From positions 124,001-188,000 of the forward strand of contig CAYRFQ010000005.1 in the NCBI GenBank assembly GCA_964423615.1: a stretch of DNA of 64,000 nucleotides, given 5' to 3'. This document shows positions 8,154 to 19,470 of the stretch, one piece after another (the stretch's first letter is position 1; each line of letters begins with the position of its first letter). The position numbers were made by a program, and so were the translations under genes. The stretch comes from CAYRFQ01 sp964423615 (lineage in GTDB: Bacteria; Planctomycetota; Planctomycetia; Gemmatales; Gemmataceae). A model generated the notes under the pieces. The model saw only the letters and a list, made by a program, of their open reading frames with translations. It did no database searches and was not told the DNA's origin.

Positions 8154-10367
8154 CTATTTTTCCGAAATCAACACAATCAACGACCGGCCACCGACCATAT
8201 ACCGCCGATCCCATTCGAACGGAATCGCATCTTCGAACTCGACGATGTCTTTCGGCGACTCCAACGATGTATCGACGACGCGTCGCCAGAGTCGTCCGCT
8301 GGGAGATCTCGGGATTCGGAACGGAACGGGTTGACGCCATGCATTGAATGCAATGTAGAAATCCTGATCGTTCCTGTCGGCCGAAGTGACAGGAGAGCCG
8401 GGCGTCTCGTCCCCGTTCCCCTTTTCGCTTCGTCTTGGTGGCGTGCCGCCAACTTCGCCTCCGTCAATTGTCAACGCCAGCGTCCGACTGCTATAGGAGA
8501 AGTCGGGTTGGAATGGGGTGACACCGTGCCAGGTAATGTCGGGTTTGAGATTTCCCTTGGGACCGACTCCACGGAAAAACTTTCGCCGCCGCAAGGCTGG
8601 ATGATTTTTCCGGAACGCAATAAGCATTTTGATGAAACGGAAGAAATCCGAGTTCGATTCCAAAAGGGACCAATCCACCCAACTGACTTCGTTGTCTTGA
8701 CACCAAGCGTTGTTATTCCCTTTTTGGGTGCGAAGAAACTCATCCCCGGCAAGCAACATGGGCACGCCCTGGGCAAGTAACAGGGTCGCCATCAAATTTT
8801 TCGCTTGACGGCGACGGAGTCGCAAAATTTGCGGATTGTTGGTTGCCCCTTCGATTCCACAATTCCAACTATTGTTATGGCTTTCCCCGTCACGATTGCC
8901 TTCTCCGTTCGCTTCGTTGTGCTTATGGTTGTACGATACAAGGTCGTACAAAGTGAAACCGTCGTGGCATGTAATAAAGTTGATGGAATTTTTGGGAAGT
9001 CGATCGGCTGGCTCGTACAGATCGGCGCTCCCGCAGAGTCGAGTCGCAAGGGCCGACGTCATCCCGAGATCTCCGCGCCAGAACCGTCGTACGTCATCCC
9101 GAAACTTGCCGTTCCACTCCGACCATCGTTTACCGAAAGGAAAAAAACCAAGTTGGTAAAGGCCGCCAGCGTCCCACGGTTCCGCGATAAGCTTCGTATC
9201 GGCGAGTACCCCATCCTCGACGATCATCTCCACGACTGGCGGTTCGGGGAGCACATGCCCTTGACTGTCCCGACCGAGAATGGCAGCAAGGTCGAACCGA
9301 AGCCCATCGACATGCATCTCCGCGACCCAATACCGCAAGCAAGTCAAAATCAAGTTCCGGATGATTGGGTGGTTGCAATTGACCGTGTTTCCACAACCGG
9401 AATAGTTGAAATATTCTCCGTTAGGTCCAAGCATATAATAGAGTTGGTTATCGAGTCCACGGAACGAATACGTCCGACCTCGTTGATCACCCTCGCCGGT
9501 GTGGTTGAAGACGACATCGAGGATGACCTCGATCCCGGCATCGTGGAAGGCCTTGACCATCTCTTGGAATTCGGCAATTTGGTTGTGGCTGTTGGCCGAC
9601 GCGGCGTAGGAAGCCTTTGGGGAACTGAAGTTTATGCTGTTGTACCCCCAGAAATTCCGAAGAGGTTGGCCCGTCCGAGGGTTCGTGAACGGGCAATCGT
9701 TCTCGTCGAATTCGTGAATCGGCAGGAGTTCCACTGCCGTGATACCCAGTTCCTTGAGGTAAGGTATCTTTTCGATGAGACCGCGAAATGTACCAGCTTC
9801 CGCCTCAGCTACACCCGACTTGGGGTGACACGTAAAACCCCGGACGTGGAGTTCATAAATGATGGAATCTTCGAGTGGAACCAAAGGCGGAACGTCTTCT
9901 TGCCAGTCGAATTCTTGTTCCACGTAGAGGCTACGGCGCAGCGTCCCACGCGGAGGCGGAACCGAGTCGACTGTCTTTTGATGTCCACTCTCCACAGCAT
10001 TGTCTAGTCCCACGCCATTGTCGGGTTCGACGCCCCAGACTTCTCCATCGGAAATGGCTCGGGCTGCCGGATCGATCAACACGAGTCTTTTGTCAAATCG
10101 GTGGAACTGTGTCTTCGGGCCGTCTACACGCCAACCATAACGAAACACATCCGGCAACCCGTGGACATGGATATGCCAGTGGTCGCCTGTTCTATGGAGG
10201 AAGTGGTCAAGATCAATCTCCGCCAACGGAGTGGAGTCCTCGACGGGATAAATCACGAGCTGAACGTTGGTCCCGTGGCGACACAACAGAGCAAAGTTGA
10301 CTCCTTGCCCTTGAGGAGAAGCCCCCAACGGCAAGGAGTGTCCACGGCTAGTCTTGATCGTGTGCAT
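8154..10367 (-). CDS. glgX: Glycogen debranching enzyme GlgX
   Basis: A 737-residue GH13 alpha-amylase-family debranching enzyme of the GlgX/isoamylase type, of usual length, which cleaves alpha-1,6 branches of partly degraded glycogen in the cytoplasm. The N-terminal CBM48-like domain (GASPQGQGVNFALLCRHGTNVQLVIYP-type opening) is followed by the barrel: DVVFNHTGEGDQ, GLRFDLAAI carrying the nucleophile Asp near residue 358, IAEPWD with the acid Glu near 394, and FITCHDGFTL with the third Asp near 466. The stretch NEANGEGNRDGESHNNSWNCG is typical for the family. It stands alone, without other glycogen genes nearby. A small palindrome (TACACTGTGTA, 10420-10430) lies 50 bases upstream and might be an operator. 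Confidence 0.95.
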   Translation of the reverse strand: MHTIKTSRGHSLPLGASPQGQGVNFALLCRHGTNVQLVIYPVEDSTPLAEIDLDHFLHRTGDHWHIHVHGLPDVFRYGWRVDGPKTQFHRFDKRLVLIDPAARAISDGEVWGVEPDNGVGLDNAVESGHQKTVDSVPPPRGTLRRSLYVEQEFDWQEDVPPLVPLEDSIIYELHVRGFTCHPKSGVAEAEAGTFRGLIEKIPYLKELGITAVELLPIHEFDENDCPFTNPRTGQPLRNFWGYNSINFSSPKASYAASANSHNQIAEFQEMVKAFHDAGIEVILDVVFNHTGEGDQRGRTYSFRGLDNQLYYMLGPNGEYFNYSGCGNTVNCNHPIIRNLILTCLRYWVAEMHVDGLRFDLAAILGRDSQGHVLPEPPVVEMIVEDGVLADTKLIAEPWDAGGLYQLGFFPFGKRWSEWNGKFRDDVRRFWRGDLGMTSALATRLCGSADLYEPADRLPKNSINFITCHDGFTLYDLVSYNHKHNEANGEGNRDGESHNNSWNCGIEGATNNPQILRLRRRQAKNLMATLLLAQGVPMLLAGDEFLRTQKGNNNAWCQDNEVSWVDWSLLESNSDFFRFIKMLIAFRKNHPALRRRKFFRGVGPKGNLKPDITWHGVTPFQPDFSYSSRTLALTIDGGEVGGTPPRRSEKGNGDETPGSPVTSADRNDQDFYIAFNAWRQPVPFRIPRSPSGRLWRRVVDTSLESPKDIVEFEDAIPFEWDRRYMVGGRSLIVLISEK

Positions 10368-11378
10368 TACAACAAAATCTACTAAGGATGTCTTGTGTCG
10401 ATTGGAATCTTGGCTACACTACACTGTGTAACATAGTTTAGGCAGGTAGGATATCTTGGTGAATCATTCTGCTCAGCTTGTTTGCCAGAGCAAGTCTTTA
10501 CCACAGTTGTTCAAAAATCACAAAGTTTTTGGAAAAAAACGTTTCCCTTCTCCGCAAAGAATGTTAAAGATGAGTTGAACAAGATCGATCACCTTTCTCT
10601 CATTAATGCGGACCTCCTCATTTGAGTTCACAATTTAAAGTCACGGCATTCCAAACTCCAACCACTTTACCCCAACAACCAACTTCTCCGCCCAATTTAA
10701 GAAAACTCAAGAGCGATGTCTTCCAGGAAAGTGTTCGAACGTATTCGTTGGTTTTGTGGATGCAAGTTGATCAGTGATGAATGCTCTTGCGGTCAAGTGA
10801 CAATAATAAGACAGCTCCTTCCCCCATCACCTGCTACGGTGGAAGGATCCAGACTGGGAGGAAGTCGTTTCTCCTAATGCAGAGAACCGACGTTTCTCAA
10901 CAAGGCAGGTTAGGACTCGTATACTCCGAGTCACAGGAACTCGCTCCGATTGCTTGCAAGAGAGTTCCATATCGCCCCTCGCCTGCTGGGGTCCGTCCGT
11001 GAAAAATCGGCACGCAGCTACGTGAACTCCTCATTCTTCTCGCAGTGGGAGTTTCTTTGGCTCGTGCCGAATGCTCGTTGAGTCCTTCGAGCTTCGACTC
11101 GCACTCAAGCTCATGCCCGAGGAACTCGAATGAAAGATCGGAGACGACCTCGCGGAGCGGGGTCTTCCTGGACGTAAATTGATCCGGGAATCACAAACAA
11201 TCCAGCATTCTCGTTTGCGAAAACGAACATCGCTTCTTTGGTAGGAAGCTCTTTCGCGATTGTTCTGCAATCGCTCCCGAACTTGTTGTACGTTTTTCTG
11301 GAATTTTGTCAGGCTCGACAAATCTTTCCGGTACAACCATTATTTTAGTCATCCCATTGTTTCTGGGGAGGTACACTC
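10368..11378. other. Divergent intergenic region and long rho leader
   Basis: Just over 1 kb between the divergent glgX and rho starts. No frame is convincing as protein. The glgX-proximal end has an 11-bp palindrome at 10420-10430. The rho-proximal 350 bases contain several small hairpins (see next entry), suggesting a structured 5' untranslated region. The middle (10440-11000) is AT-richer and shows nothing I can name. Confidence 0.5.
11070..11274 (+). promoter_or_regulatory. Hairpin-rich 5' leader upstream of rho
   Basis: Three hairpins can be drawn. TTGAGT near 11078 pairs with ACTCAA near 11104. TCGTTT-GCGA-AAACGA at 11211-11226 is a perfect 6-bp stem closed by a GNRA-type tetraloop. 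GCGATTG-TTCTG-CAATCGC at 11256-11274 is a perfect 7-bp stem. Rho genes in other bacteria are autoregulated by termination in their leader, so a regulatory leader is plausible; that is inference. Confidence 0.35.
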
Positions 11379-12728
<1,350 letters not shown>

Positions 12729-12749
12729 GTTCCCACCTAGACACATGAA

Positions 12750-12795
12750 CGAGAACAAGAGCTTTTGGCGCTTCCAAGAGAGTCTGTTCTCGTTT
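12750..12795 (+). terminator. Hairpin after rho
   Basis: Starting 22 bases after the rho stop, CGAGAACA (12750-12757) pairs with TGTTCTCG (12785-12792), and an inner stem CTTTTGG/CCAAGAG closes on CGCTT. Only three T follow. A terminator of the rho transcript is the likely role. Confidence 0.5.
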
Positions 12796-13336
12796 GGACC
12801 GAATCGCCCAAGCCTCCGACGCTCACTTGTCGTTCGGTGTTACCCACTGCCCACATTAGGGACGTGCGGAAAAGCCACACTCGCGACAAGTGTACCTGCT
12901 AATCCAAGGGCCATCCATTTCGCTCCGACAATGTAAACATCTTGGTTGGATGATCGCTGAAAACACAATTCCAGGAACTGTGGCCGCAATAACGAGTTAT
13001 CCTCCGACGATACCCAGACCAACGAATGAGAACACATCCCAATGAATATCTGAGAACTCAGGGCCGATAAGTTGTCTCCAGATGTCCCAAAACAACTAAA
13101 GTGTAGCGCGAGGGCTTGGTGCACAATGAGACCAAACGAATAATAAGCACAAGTGGAAGTTGGCCGAGTTCAGAAAGAGACCAATCCAGCGGATGCAGAT
13201 GGTGATTCATGCGATTGTCCTCCGCAGATTCATTCCGACTTCAGTGTATCTCGATCAACAACGGAAGACACCTCTCCTGGAGAATCGGATCTCCGATCTT
13301 GACCACAGCTGGAACTAACAGGTGGAGCAACGAACC
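12796..13336. other. Intergenic, no gene recognised
   Basis: About 540 bases between rho and the next gene. A minus-strand frame of 94 codons (12840-13124) has no family resemblance and unlikely composition; I do not call it. No repeats or RNA genes seen. Confidence 0.4.
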
Positions 13337-14050
13337 ATGACAAAACTCGAATGGGATCGGTCTTCGAACGTCGAACAAATGGTGACCTACTTGCGGTCCC
13401 TCGACCCGTCACGAATCTCGAGTCGACAAATTCGACTCTGGTGTGTGCAAGTGTTGCATGAGCTGTTTAAGGTTGCCAACTTCCCGGAGTTGAAACCACT
13501 GCGTGCCATTCTCGACAAGTTCGACCACGCCGCTACTTTCTCGGAATACAATCCAACGAAACTTCTCGAACTGCTCGACTCGTTGGAACCACTGAGGGGG
13601 GTGCACCATAAACTCAAAGGACGGGCCAAGTGGCTTTGGCGAGTAATGATCTGTGGCCTGGGAGAGCCTTTGGAACCTGACGTTGTGGAGGACATCACGC
13701 AAGCTGCGTATTATGTCGTTGGAGCAAAACCGATCCGAAACGCAACTCATCTTCACTGGAACAAACCCGGAATGCTCATCCGCCATAAAATGGCCGAACT
13801 CCTCAGGGAAATCGTCGGCAATCCGTTCGAATGGATTGATTTCAATCCGAGGTGGCGCGAGTGGAACAACAGCACCATCCCCAATTTGGCCCACAAGATT
13901 CTCGAATCCAAGTCTTTCGACCAGATGCCCATACTCGCTGATGCCTTCGAAGAGGCTGGTTGTGACGATCGAACGATCCTCGATCACTGCAGGAGTTCCA
14001 AGTCACACATCCGGGGTTGTTGGGTGCTCGACCTGGCTCGGAATGCGTAA
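13337..14050 (+). CDS. Planctomycete conserved protein with ILxHCR..xHxRGCWVxDL C-terminus
   Basis: From ATG 13337 (after GGTGGAG) the protein has 237 residues. The last third reads WNNSTIPNLAHKI, FDQMPILADAFEEAGC, DDRTILDHCRSS and HIRGCWVLDLARNA. This tail is one I know from many Gemmataceae proteins of unknown function, where it follows variable N-terminal parts, so it is probably a small lineage-specific domain. The first two thirds are helical and carry no recognised motif. It could be a cytoplasmic regulatory or interaction domain; there is no evidence for a specific role. Confidence 0.8.
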   Translation: MTKLEWDRSSNVEQMVTYLRSLDPSRISSRQIRLWCVQVLHELFKVANFPELKPLRAILDKFDHAATFSEYNPTKLLELLDSLEPLRGVHHKLKGRAKWLWRVMICGLGEPLEPDVVEDITQAAYYVVGAKPIRNATHLHWNKPGMLIRHKMAELLREIVGNPFEWIDFNPRWREWNNSTIPNLAHKILESKSFDQMPILADAFEEAGCDDRTILDHCRSSKSHIRGCWVLDLARNA

Positions 14051-14808
14051 GGAGAAGCGCTCGACAGCGTTTGAAAGCTTTGGTCGTGGGTTCACAGTTT
14101 GGCTCTCGAGCCTCACTGGCCGTCGATTCTCCTTTCTTCGGCTAACACAATTTCAGAAGAGTTTCCGCGTTTACTTGTGTCTCGCCTATTCGTAAATTAC
14201 AATTTTTCCATAAAACTATTTCTGTTGACGTCTGTTTGCTCCCCGCACGAACATCATTACAGATGGGTCGGCAACCCCCCTCGTAAGTATTATCTGCCAA
14301 CCCGGAAACGACCTGGGAAAATCTCCTGGTGAAACAGGGTAAGGACCAGACAACCCATTACGGAGCTAGCGATGCAGAGAGAGGCTACTATTACTCGCTC
14401 CATCTCCTGTTATGGGCGTGGTTTTCAGTGGTAAGCTTATTACCAACAGTTACCCCGAGGGGAATGAAACTGGAACCGCCCACATGACTATTCAATCGCC
14501 CAAGCTGGACGTTAGAGCGTTTCACGCTTGAATTGAGTACAGGGTTTTCGTTTTCAAAGTCCTTCTCCCCTCATAGGAGAAGGACCCAAACCCGAGCGAA
14601 GCGGGAATCATAGCTAGGGAAGCGGGAAACGCAGCGGTTGAGGGGTTCTAGGCCTGAGGCGTCTGGGAACTACGCACTGGACCCAACACAAGCGTGAAAC
14701 GCTCTAGTTGCGACGACCAGAAAACAATGAGTGAACTCGCTTTCTTCACTCCGAAGCCCATTTGATGCCTCCAAAGGACTCTCCGACGTCGGAGGGTAGG
14801 AATCTCCC
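14051..14808. other. Intergenic region holding a MITE-like repeat
   Basis: About 760 bases with no credible gene. The part 14512-14707 is the inverted-repeat element described separately. The part 14051-14511 shows nothing I recognise. Confidence 0.5.
14512..14707. repeat. MITE-like element, copy 1 (about 196 bp)
   Basis: The ends are inverted repeats: TAGAGCGTTTCACGCTT at 14513-14529 and its exact complement at 14690-14706, a 17-bp perfect match. The right end read inward starts CTAGAGCGTTTCACGC and continues to a TTGGGT; the right end of a second element at 58.6 kb matches it at 23 of 27 positions. Inside lies a small palindrome (GTCCTTCTCC / GGAGAAGGAC, 14560-14587) and a GCGAAGCGGGAA segment. 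There is no coding capacity, as expected for a miniature inverted-repeat element mobilised by a transposase in trans. Target-site duplication is not evident. Confidence 0.65.
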
Positions 14809-17800
14809 ATGAGTTCGGAACCCTTTCGGCAATCCGATTTTCCTGATCAAGAGCGTAGCGAGTCCGCTCCCAAGGAATCTACGGACATTCGTCAAGCCGA
14901 AGAGGAGTGCCCACCCACGGACGAGTTGAGCCAATCAAAGAGAATCAAAGGCAAACCAACCCATCCGGATACACCGTTATCCGAATCGCCATCATCGACT
15001 TGCTCGGAGACAACAGTGTCCCTGACCGACACTCCGACGCCAATGTCTCCAATTCAAGGAGGAACTTCCTGGAGGTCTCAAGAAAACGATCCTCCCGAAG
15101 GTCGGCCTATTCAAGACAAGCACTCCCCGGAGGCCCAACGCACCGCTCAGAAATCCTCGTACTTGCGGCATTGGTGGCAGATCCTTCCCCTTGGTTTGTC
15201 GTTCTGTCTTGTGTGCGTAAGCCATCCAGTCCTTTGGCACTCGCAGGGTACGACATTGTGGTTCCCTCCAATTGGCATCGGATTTGCCCTGGTGGCTTGG
15301 TGTGGGAATCGCACTATCGCGGTGATCCTACTAGGAGTCTTCACCGCGCGTCTGCTGGCGGGTTTTGTCCACGGGACGAATCCCTTCGAGGACCCTATTC
15401 CCCTCTGGCTGGACCTGTCTGTGCTGGGGGTCGAATTGTTCGGTGGTTGGTGGGTCTACCGTCGTTTTGGTGGTAGTGCTCTCCGCGTCAGGGAGCCGCG
15501 TTCGGCCACCTTCTTCTTGTTGATCATTCCAATCAGCACAGTCGCTTTCGGATCGGCCCTCCAGACTGCGGTCATCAACCCCTCCGACTTCTTCGATTCA
15601 TTTGCATACCAATGGCTCGGCAAGGCCGTGGGCATTATGGCTCTCACGCCAACCCTACTGGTATTTGGCACACCGATGTTACTGCACTACCGGTGGCTTT
15701 GCGGAAATGCCTCTGCTGATTTAGCCCCGACGGACGTTTCCTCATTCGGTGGACCAGCCGAAGCAACGAGTCCACCGAAACCTACTTCCACCCGCTATCC
15801 AGACGACCCCTTGGGCCTCACGACGACGATCCACACTGCAAAGTTGGTTGATTGGCTGGAAACAATAGGCCTGGCCATCTTTACAAGCATCATCACATGT
15901 GTGCTTTCGTGGGAACCTTCCCTAACTCAGGGAAGCGGATGGCGTTATTGGGTGGTCATGTTGTTGTTAATCGTTTGGGCTAGCGTCCGGCAAGGATTAC
16001 GCGGCGCAGTGACCGCAAGTCTGACAACTGCCGTTGTCTCCTGGTTCGTTGTAGGCCAAGTAAACCCTGATGCCCTCTGGGTTCGATCATTCCAAACCAA
16101 CTTACTTGCCCTATGCAGCACTGGGCTGTTGATTGGGGCCTCATCGGGTTGGCTCCGAGCGAGCGAACAGCGTTACCGCACGTTCGTCAGCCGCATTCCG
16201 GTGATGCTGTACAGCGCGAGGATTCACCAACCCGGACAGTTCGTTCGGCTCCGCGGTAACCGCCAAATTCCCAACGTTCAAATTGTGTTGGTCAGTTCGG
16301 CAGCCAACTCGATCTTCGGATGCCCTCCGGACGCTCTCCTCGGAGCGTATTCCAATTGGCTCGAGCGTGTCCATCCCGAAGATCGAGAATTGCTCATCGC
16401 CGCTTGGACTCAAATCACTCAAGCCGTCCAGCCCCAACGAAGCGATCGGACTCCTGCCCCCTCTGGAGGTCGTACTTCCGTCACCTGCGAGTACAGATTA
16501 AATCCCGAGTTCATCGACAGTCTAAGCGAGACACCTCCCATGCCGAAGGTAGCAGGGTCGAACGTACGCCCGGACTCGGGGCAACCGGCCGAACGCTGGG
16601 TCCGCGACACGCTCGCCCCGAGCTTCGCTACTGACGGAAGTCTCACCGGTTGGGAAGGCGTCGTTGAGGACATCTCACCCCAGCGAGTCCTCGCACAAGA
16701 CTTATCGCGAACAACAACGATGCTCCATACGTTGGTCGCCAACCTACCTGCTGGAGTTGTCTTCGTCCAGGGGCACACCGGCCAACCCACGTTGGTCAAC
16801 CCACGAGCCCGGCACCTGCTAGGCCAACGAGAAAACCCCTCAGCTGGTGTCGCTCATTTTCCCATGGTCTACCGATTACACAAGCCCGACGGGACGCTGT
16901 ATCCTTGGCAAGAACTTCCGGTCTATCAGGCCCTGAAAACAGGCGTGGCCACCATGCGTGACGACATCGTCATCCACCGTCCGGATGGGCGTTACGTGCC
17001 GTTGGTCACCTGGGCTGCTCCGGTCGACCTCGGAGGGCCCGACCGCAGTGTGCCAGAATCTCAGTCTCCCGGTAATGGTCGTTCGCAAAGTTCCATGATG
17101 GCCGACGGTGCAGTTTGGGTGTTCGAAGATCTCACTTCGCTCCAACAAGCCGAAGCTGCCCGTATCGACTCCGAAATTCGAATTCGCACCATCATTGAAA
17201 CCATGGCTGAGGGGCTGATTATCCAAAATAACCAAGGAGCCGTTCTTGAGTGCAACGCCGCCGCTTGTGCGATTTTGGGCAAGCCGGAAAAAGAATTGGT
17301 CGGCCAACCATCCCTCGGCGCCCTGGGCGCGTGCCTGCGAGAAGACGGAAGTCTGTTCCCCTTTCACGAACAACCAGACGCGATTTGCGCGAAGACGAGG
17401 GAACCCGTCCGAGGTGTCGTGATAGGAGTGACGCAAAACCACGCGTCCCAAACACATTTTGGCTCTGTGCTCGATTGCACAGACTCTTTGCCGACGGAAA
17501 TGCGCTGGCTCCTTGTCAACTGCGTACCACTGACTTTGGGCCAACCAGGACATCCTGGTTTCACCGTGCGAATCATCACGACGTTTGTGGACATTACCGA
17601 ACAAAGAGAAATTCTCCGGAACTTAACAGTTTCCGAAGAAAGGTATCGGATACTGGTCGAAACTTTACCGTTAGTGGTGCTCCAACTCGATGACCAATTT
17701 CGTGTTCACTACGGCAACCCAAGAGCCTGGGAAATCCTCGGACCGCGAGAGTCAACAACGTACCAAGTATCGAACAATCAAGAGAACTCCAGACGTTTTC

Positions 17801-18768
17801 TGGACCACCTGAACGGAGACGACCGTTCCCGAGTCGAAACGTGGCTCCGAGGAATTTTCGAGGAGAAAAAGTTCCAAGGCGATTGCGAGTTTGGCATTCG
17901 AGACCAAGTCGGCGAAGTTCGGAGTTGTTACGCCGTTGCTTATCCCGCTCCCCACGATGTCGATCGTTCCCGTCCGGGGGAGATCGCCCGGTTTTGTACT
18001 CTCGTCATGGTAGACAAGACACTCGAAAGGCATCTGGAACAAGAAATCCGGCGAGTCCAGAAATTGGAGGTGGTCGGCCGTCTCGTGGGAGGGATCGTTC
18101 ACGACTTCAACAATTTGTTGACGCCGATCGTGGCATTGTCCCAAATGGCACAACAAAGACAGCCCGAGGATCCAAACATCCAAGAAGACCTGCAAACGAT
18201 CGAAGCCGCGGGAAAACAGGCGACTCAGTTGGCAGCCCAGTTGTTGGCGTTTATCCGAAATCGGAAAACTAACGCACCCCCTGTGGCGAACTCGGTCTCG
18301 GTCCAGGAAATCGTCACACGCACACTCGGACTGCTCCGGGGAACCCTACCCCACGACATTACTGTAAAACTTGTTCTCTCCTCGAAGGATGATCGGGTCC
18401 TGGCGGACAGCGGACAGCTCCAACAAATTCTTGTCAATCTGTGCCTAAATGCGCGAGATGCCATGCCGAGAGGTGGTCAGCTAACCGTCCGGACCGAAAT
18501 TTCCGACCATCCGCCAGACAATTCTGTCGAAGGGGAGGAACCCTCGTCAGGAGTTCGTATTTCTATACAAGACAATGGGGAGGGGATACCCTTGGAAGTT
18601 CAAGGAAAGATCTTCGACCCGTTCTTTTCGACGAAAGAGCAAGGAACAGGTTTGGGCCTCGCTGTGGTGGCCCAACTCGTTGAAAATTTTCGCGGACACA
18701 TTTCTGTCCAAAGTCAGCCCGGTACTGGAACTTGTGTTGACATCTGGTTGCCTCGGTCTTCGGAATAA
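14809..18768 (+). CDS. MASE1-PAS hybrid-free sensor histidine kinase
   Basis: A 1,319-residue membrane sensor kinase. Residues 1-115 are a hydrophilic Ser/Pro-rich tail unusual for MASE1 proteins. Residues about 120-450 form the MASE1 integral membrane sensor domain (eight or so hydrophobic helices, with WFPPIGIGFALVAW). Four PAS-type regions follow (starting near 455, 640, 785 and 940; e.g. IIETMAEGLIIQNNQGAVLECN). The kinase core has the H-box VHDFNNLL near residue 1097, the N-box LVNLCLNARDAM near 1208, DNGEGIP near 1254 and FDPFFSTKEQGTGLGL. The HDFNNLL type H-box is typical of NtrB-like/hybrid kinases, but there is no receiver domain here and no response regulator beside it. The ATG at 14809 has only a weak SD; it is the first start in the frame. 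Confidence 0.9.
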   Translation: MSSEPFRQSDFPDQERSESAPKESTDIRQAEEECPPTDELSQSKRIKGKPTHPDTPLSESPSSTCSETTVSLTDTPTPMSPIQGGTSWRSQENDPPEGRPIQDKHSPEAQRTAQKSSYLRHWWQILPLGLSFCLVCVSHPVLWHSQGTTLWFPPIGIGFALVAWCGNRTIAVILLGVFTARLLAGFVHGTNPFEDPIPLWLDLSVLGVELFGGWWVYRRFGGSALRVREPRSATFFLLIIPISTVAFGSALQTAVINPSDFFDSFAYQWLGKAVGIMALTPTLLVFGTPMLLHYRWLCGNASADLAPTDVSSFGGPAEATSPPKPTSTRYPDDPLGLTTTIHTAKLVDWLETIGLAIFTSIITCVLSWEPSLTQGSGWRYWVVMLLLIVWASVRQGLRGAVTASLTTAVVSWFVVGQVNPDALWVRSFQTNLLALCSTGLLIGASSGWLRASEQRYRTFVSRIPVMLYSARIHQPGQFVRLRGNRQIPNVQIVLVSSAANSIFGCPPDALLGAYSNWLERVHPEDRELLIAAWTQITQAVQPQRSDRTPAPSGGRTSVTCEYRLNPEFIDSLSETPPMPKVAGSNVRPDSGQPAERWVRDTLAPSFATDGSLTGWEGVVEDISPQRVLAQDLSRTTTMLHTLVANLPAGVVFVQGHTGQPTLVNPRARHLLGQRENPSAGVAHFPMVYRLHKPDGTLYPWQELPVYQALKTGVATMRDDIVIHRPDGRYVPLVTWAAPVDLGGPDRSVPESQSPGNGRSQSSMMADGAVWVFEDLTSLQQAEAARIDSEIRIRTIIETMAEGLIIQNNQGAVLECNAAACAILGKPEKELVGQPSLGALGACLREDGSLFPFHEQPDAICAKTREPVRGVVIGVTQNHASQTHFGSVLDCTDSLPTEMRWLLVNCVPLTLGQPGHPGFTVRIITTFVDITEQREILRNLTVSEERYRILVETLPLVVLQLDDQFRVHYGNPRAWEILGPRESTTYQVSNNQENSRRFLDHLNGDDRSRVETWLRGIFEEKKFQGDCEFGIRDQVGEVRSCYAVAYPAPHDVDRSRPGEIARFCTLVMVDKTLERHLEQEIRRVQKLEVVGRLVGGIVHDFNNLLTPIVALSQMAQQRQPEDPNIQEDLQTIEAAGKQATQLAAQLLAFIRNRKTNAPPVANSVSVQEIVTRTLGLLRGTLPHDITVKLVLSSKDDRVLADSGQLQQILVNLCLNARDAMPRGGQLTVRTEISDHPPDNSVEGEEPSSGVRISIQDNGEGIPLEVQGKIFDPFFSTKEQGTGLGLAVVAQLVENFRGHISVQSQPGTGTCVDIWLPRSSE

Positions 18769-18775
18769 GTCGGCT

Positions 18776-18804
18776 CTCCTGACGATAAAGTGTCTTGTTA
18801 GGAG
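18776..18804. terminator. Hairpin between convergent genes
   Basis: CTCCTGAC (18776-18783) can pair with GTTAGGAG (18797-18804), one G-T wobble, loop of 13 bases, midway between the ends of the kinase and the ECF sigma gene. No T-run. A weak candidate. Confidence 0.3.
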
Positions 18805-18846
18805 AATCCAATTCGAGATACACGGCTTGCCGAGGACACGAACGAC

Positions 18847-19470
18847 CTAATCTTTACCCGTCCCGTTTTGATCCCTGGGGATTTTAAGTTCTCTTGGTGG
18901 ACTCTTGACATCTTCTCGCATTTTCTTTTTGGCCCGGGACAAAATCGGTCCAATGCTGTTGAGAGGAATCCCCAACTCCGAACTTATCTCCTCGTAGGAA
19001 CGTCCTTCCAAGTAGCATAGGCGAACGACATCGCGATCACGAGGAGGCAACTTGCGGAGGAGTTTTGCGACTTCTTCCAGAGTTTCAAGACCCCCGGAAG
19101 GAGCTGCCGCTGAATCTCCAACCGAGACGGCAGTAGATTCTTGATTCGTTTGGACTTCCTTCGCTGCGGCACGTCGAGCGAGTTCTTTAACGCAAATACG
19201 ACGGGCAATGACTGCCAAATACGTTGATAGCGATGCTTTCTTCTGGAATTGGCGGAGGACCGCATAGTCATCGGCAACGATTTGAAGTAGGACTTCGGCA
19301 GCCAAGTCTTCGACATCCTCCGGGGTGAGGGGTATACTCCGAAGGTGAGATGTATGATGAATGACGTGATAAATCAAACCGAGATACCCATCGACGAAAT
19401 CGTTCCATGAGCCTGGTTCTTTATCGAGGCAACGCTGGAGAAGTTCGCGGTCCTGTGGGGTCAGAGGCAC
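18847..19470 (-). CDS. ECF-type RNA polymerase sigma factor
   Basis: A 207-residue sigma-70 family protein of ECF size. Region 2 covers about residues 15-95 (DFVDGYLGLIYHVIHH, then LTPEDVEDLAAEVLLQIV, the usual -10 recognition helix), an Ala/Ser-rich linker about 105-130, and region 4 about 135-190 (LPPRDRDVVRLCYLEGRSYEEISSEL, a typical -35 helix-turn-helix). The start is GTG at 19470 with GGGAA upstream. No anti-sigma factor is adjacent, and its neighbours are a histidine kinase and an oxygenase on the other strand. What it controls is unknown. Confidence 0.9.
   Translation of the reverse strand: MPLTPQDRELLQRCLDKEPGSWNDFVDGYLGLIYHVIHHTSHLRSIPLTPEDVEDLAAEVLLQIVADDYAVLRQFQKKASLSTYLAVIARRICVKELARRAAAKEVQTNQESTAVSVGDSAAAPSGGLETLEEVAKLLRKLPPRDRDVVRLCYLEGRSYEEISSELGIPLNSIGPILSRAKKKMREDVKSPPRELKIPRDQNGTGKD

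Noticed and set aside
8805..10007. A 400-codon plus-strand frame inside glgX
   Set aside because: It is the antisense shadow of a firmly identified glycogen debranching enzyme and has no family signature of its own.
12840..13124. Minus-strand frame, and a Cys-x2-Cys-Gly zinc-ribbon-like peptide in another frame here
   Set aside because: Too short, interrupted by stops, and without a start or neighbouring conserved sequence.
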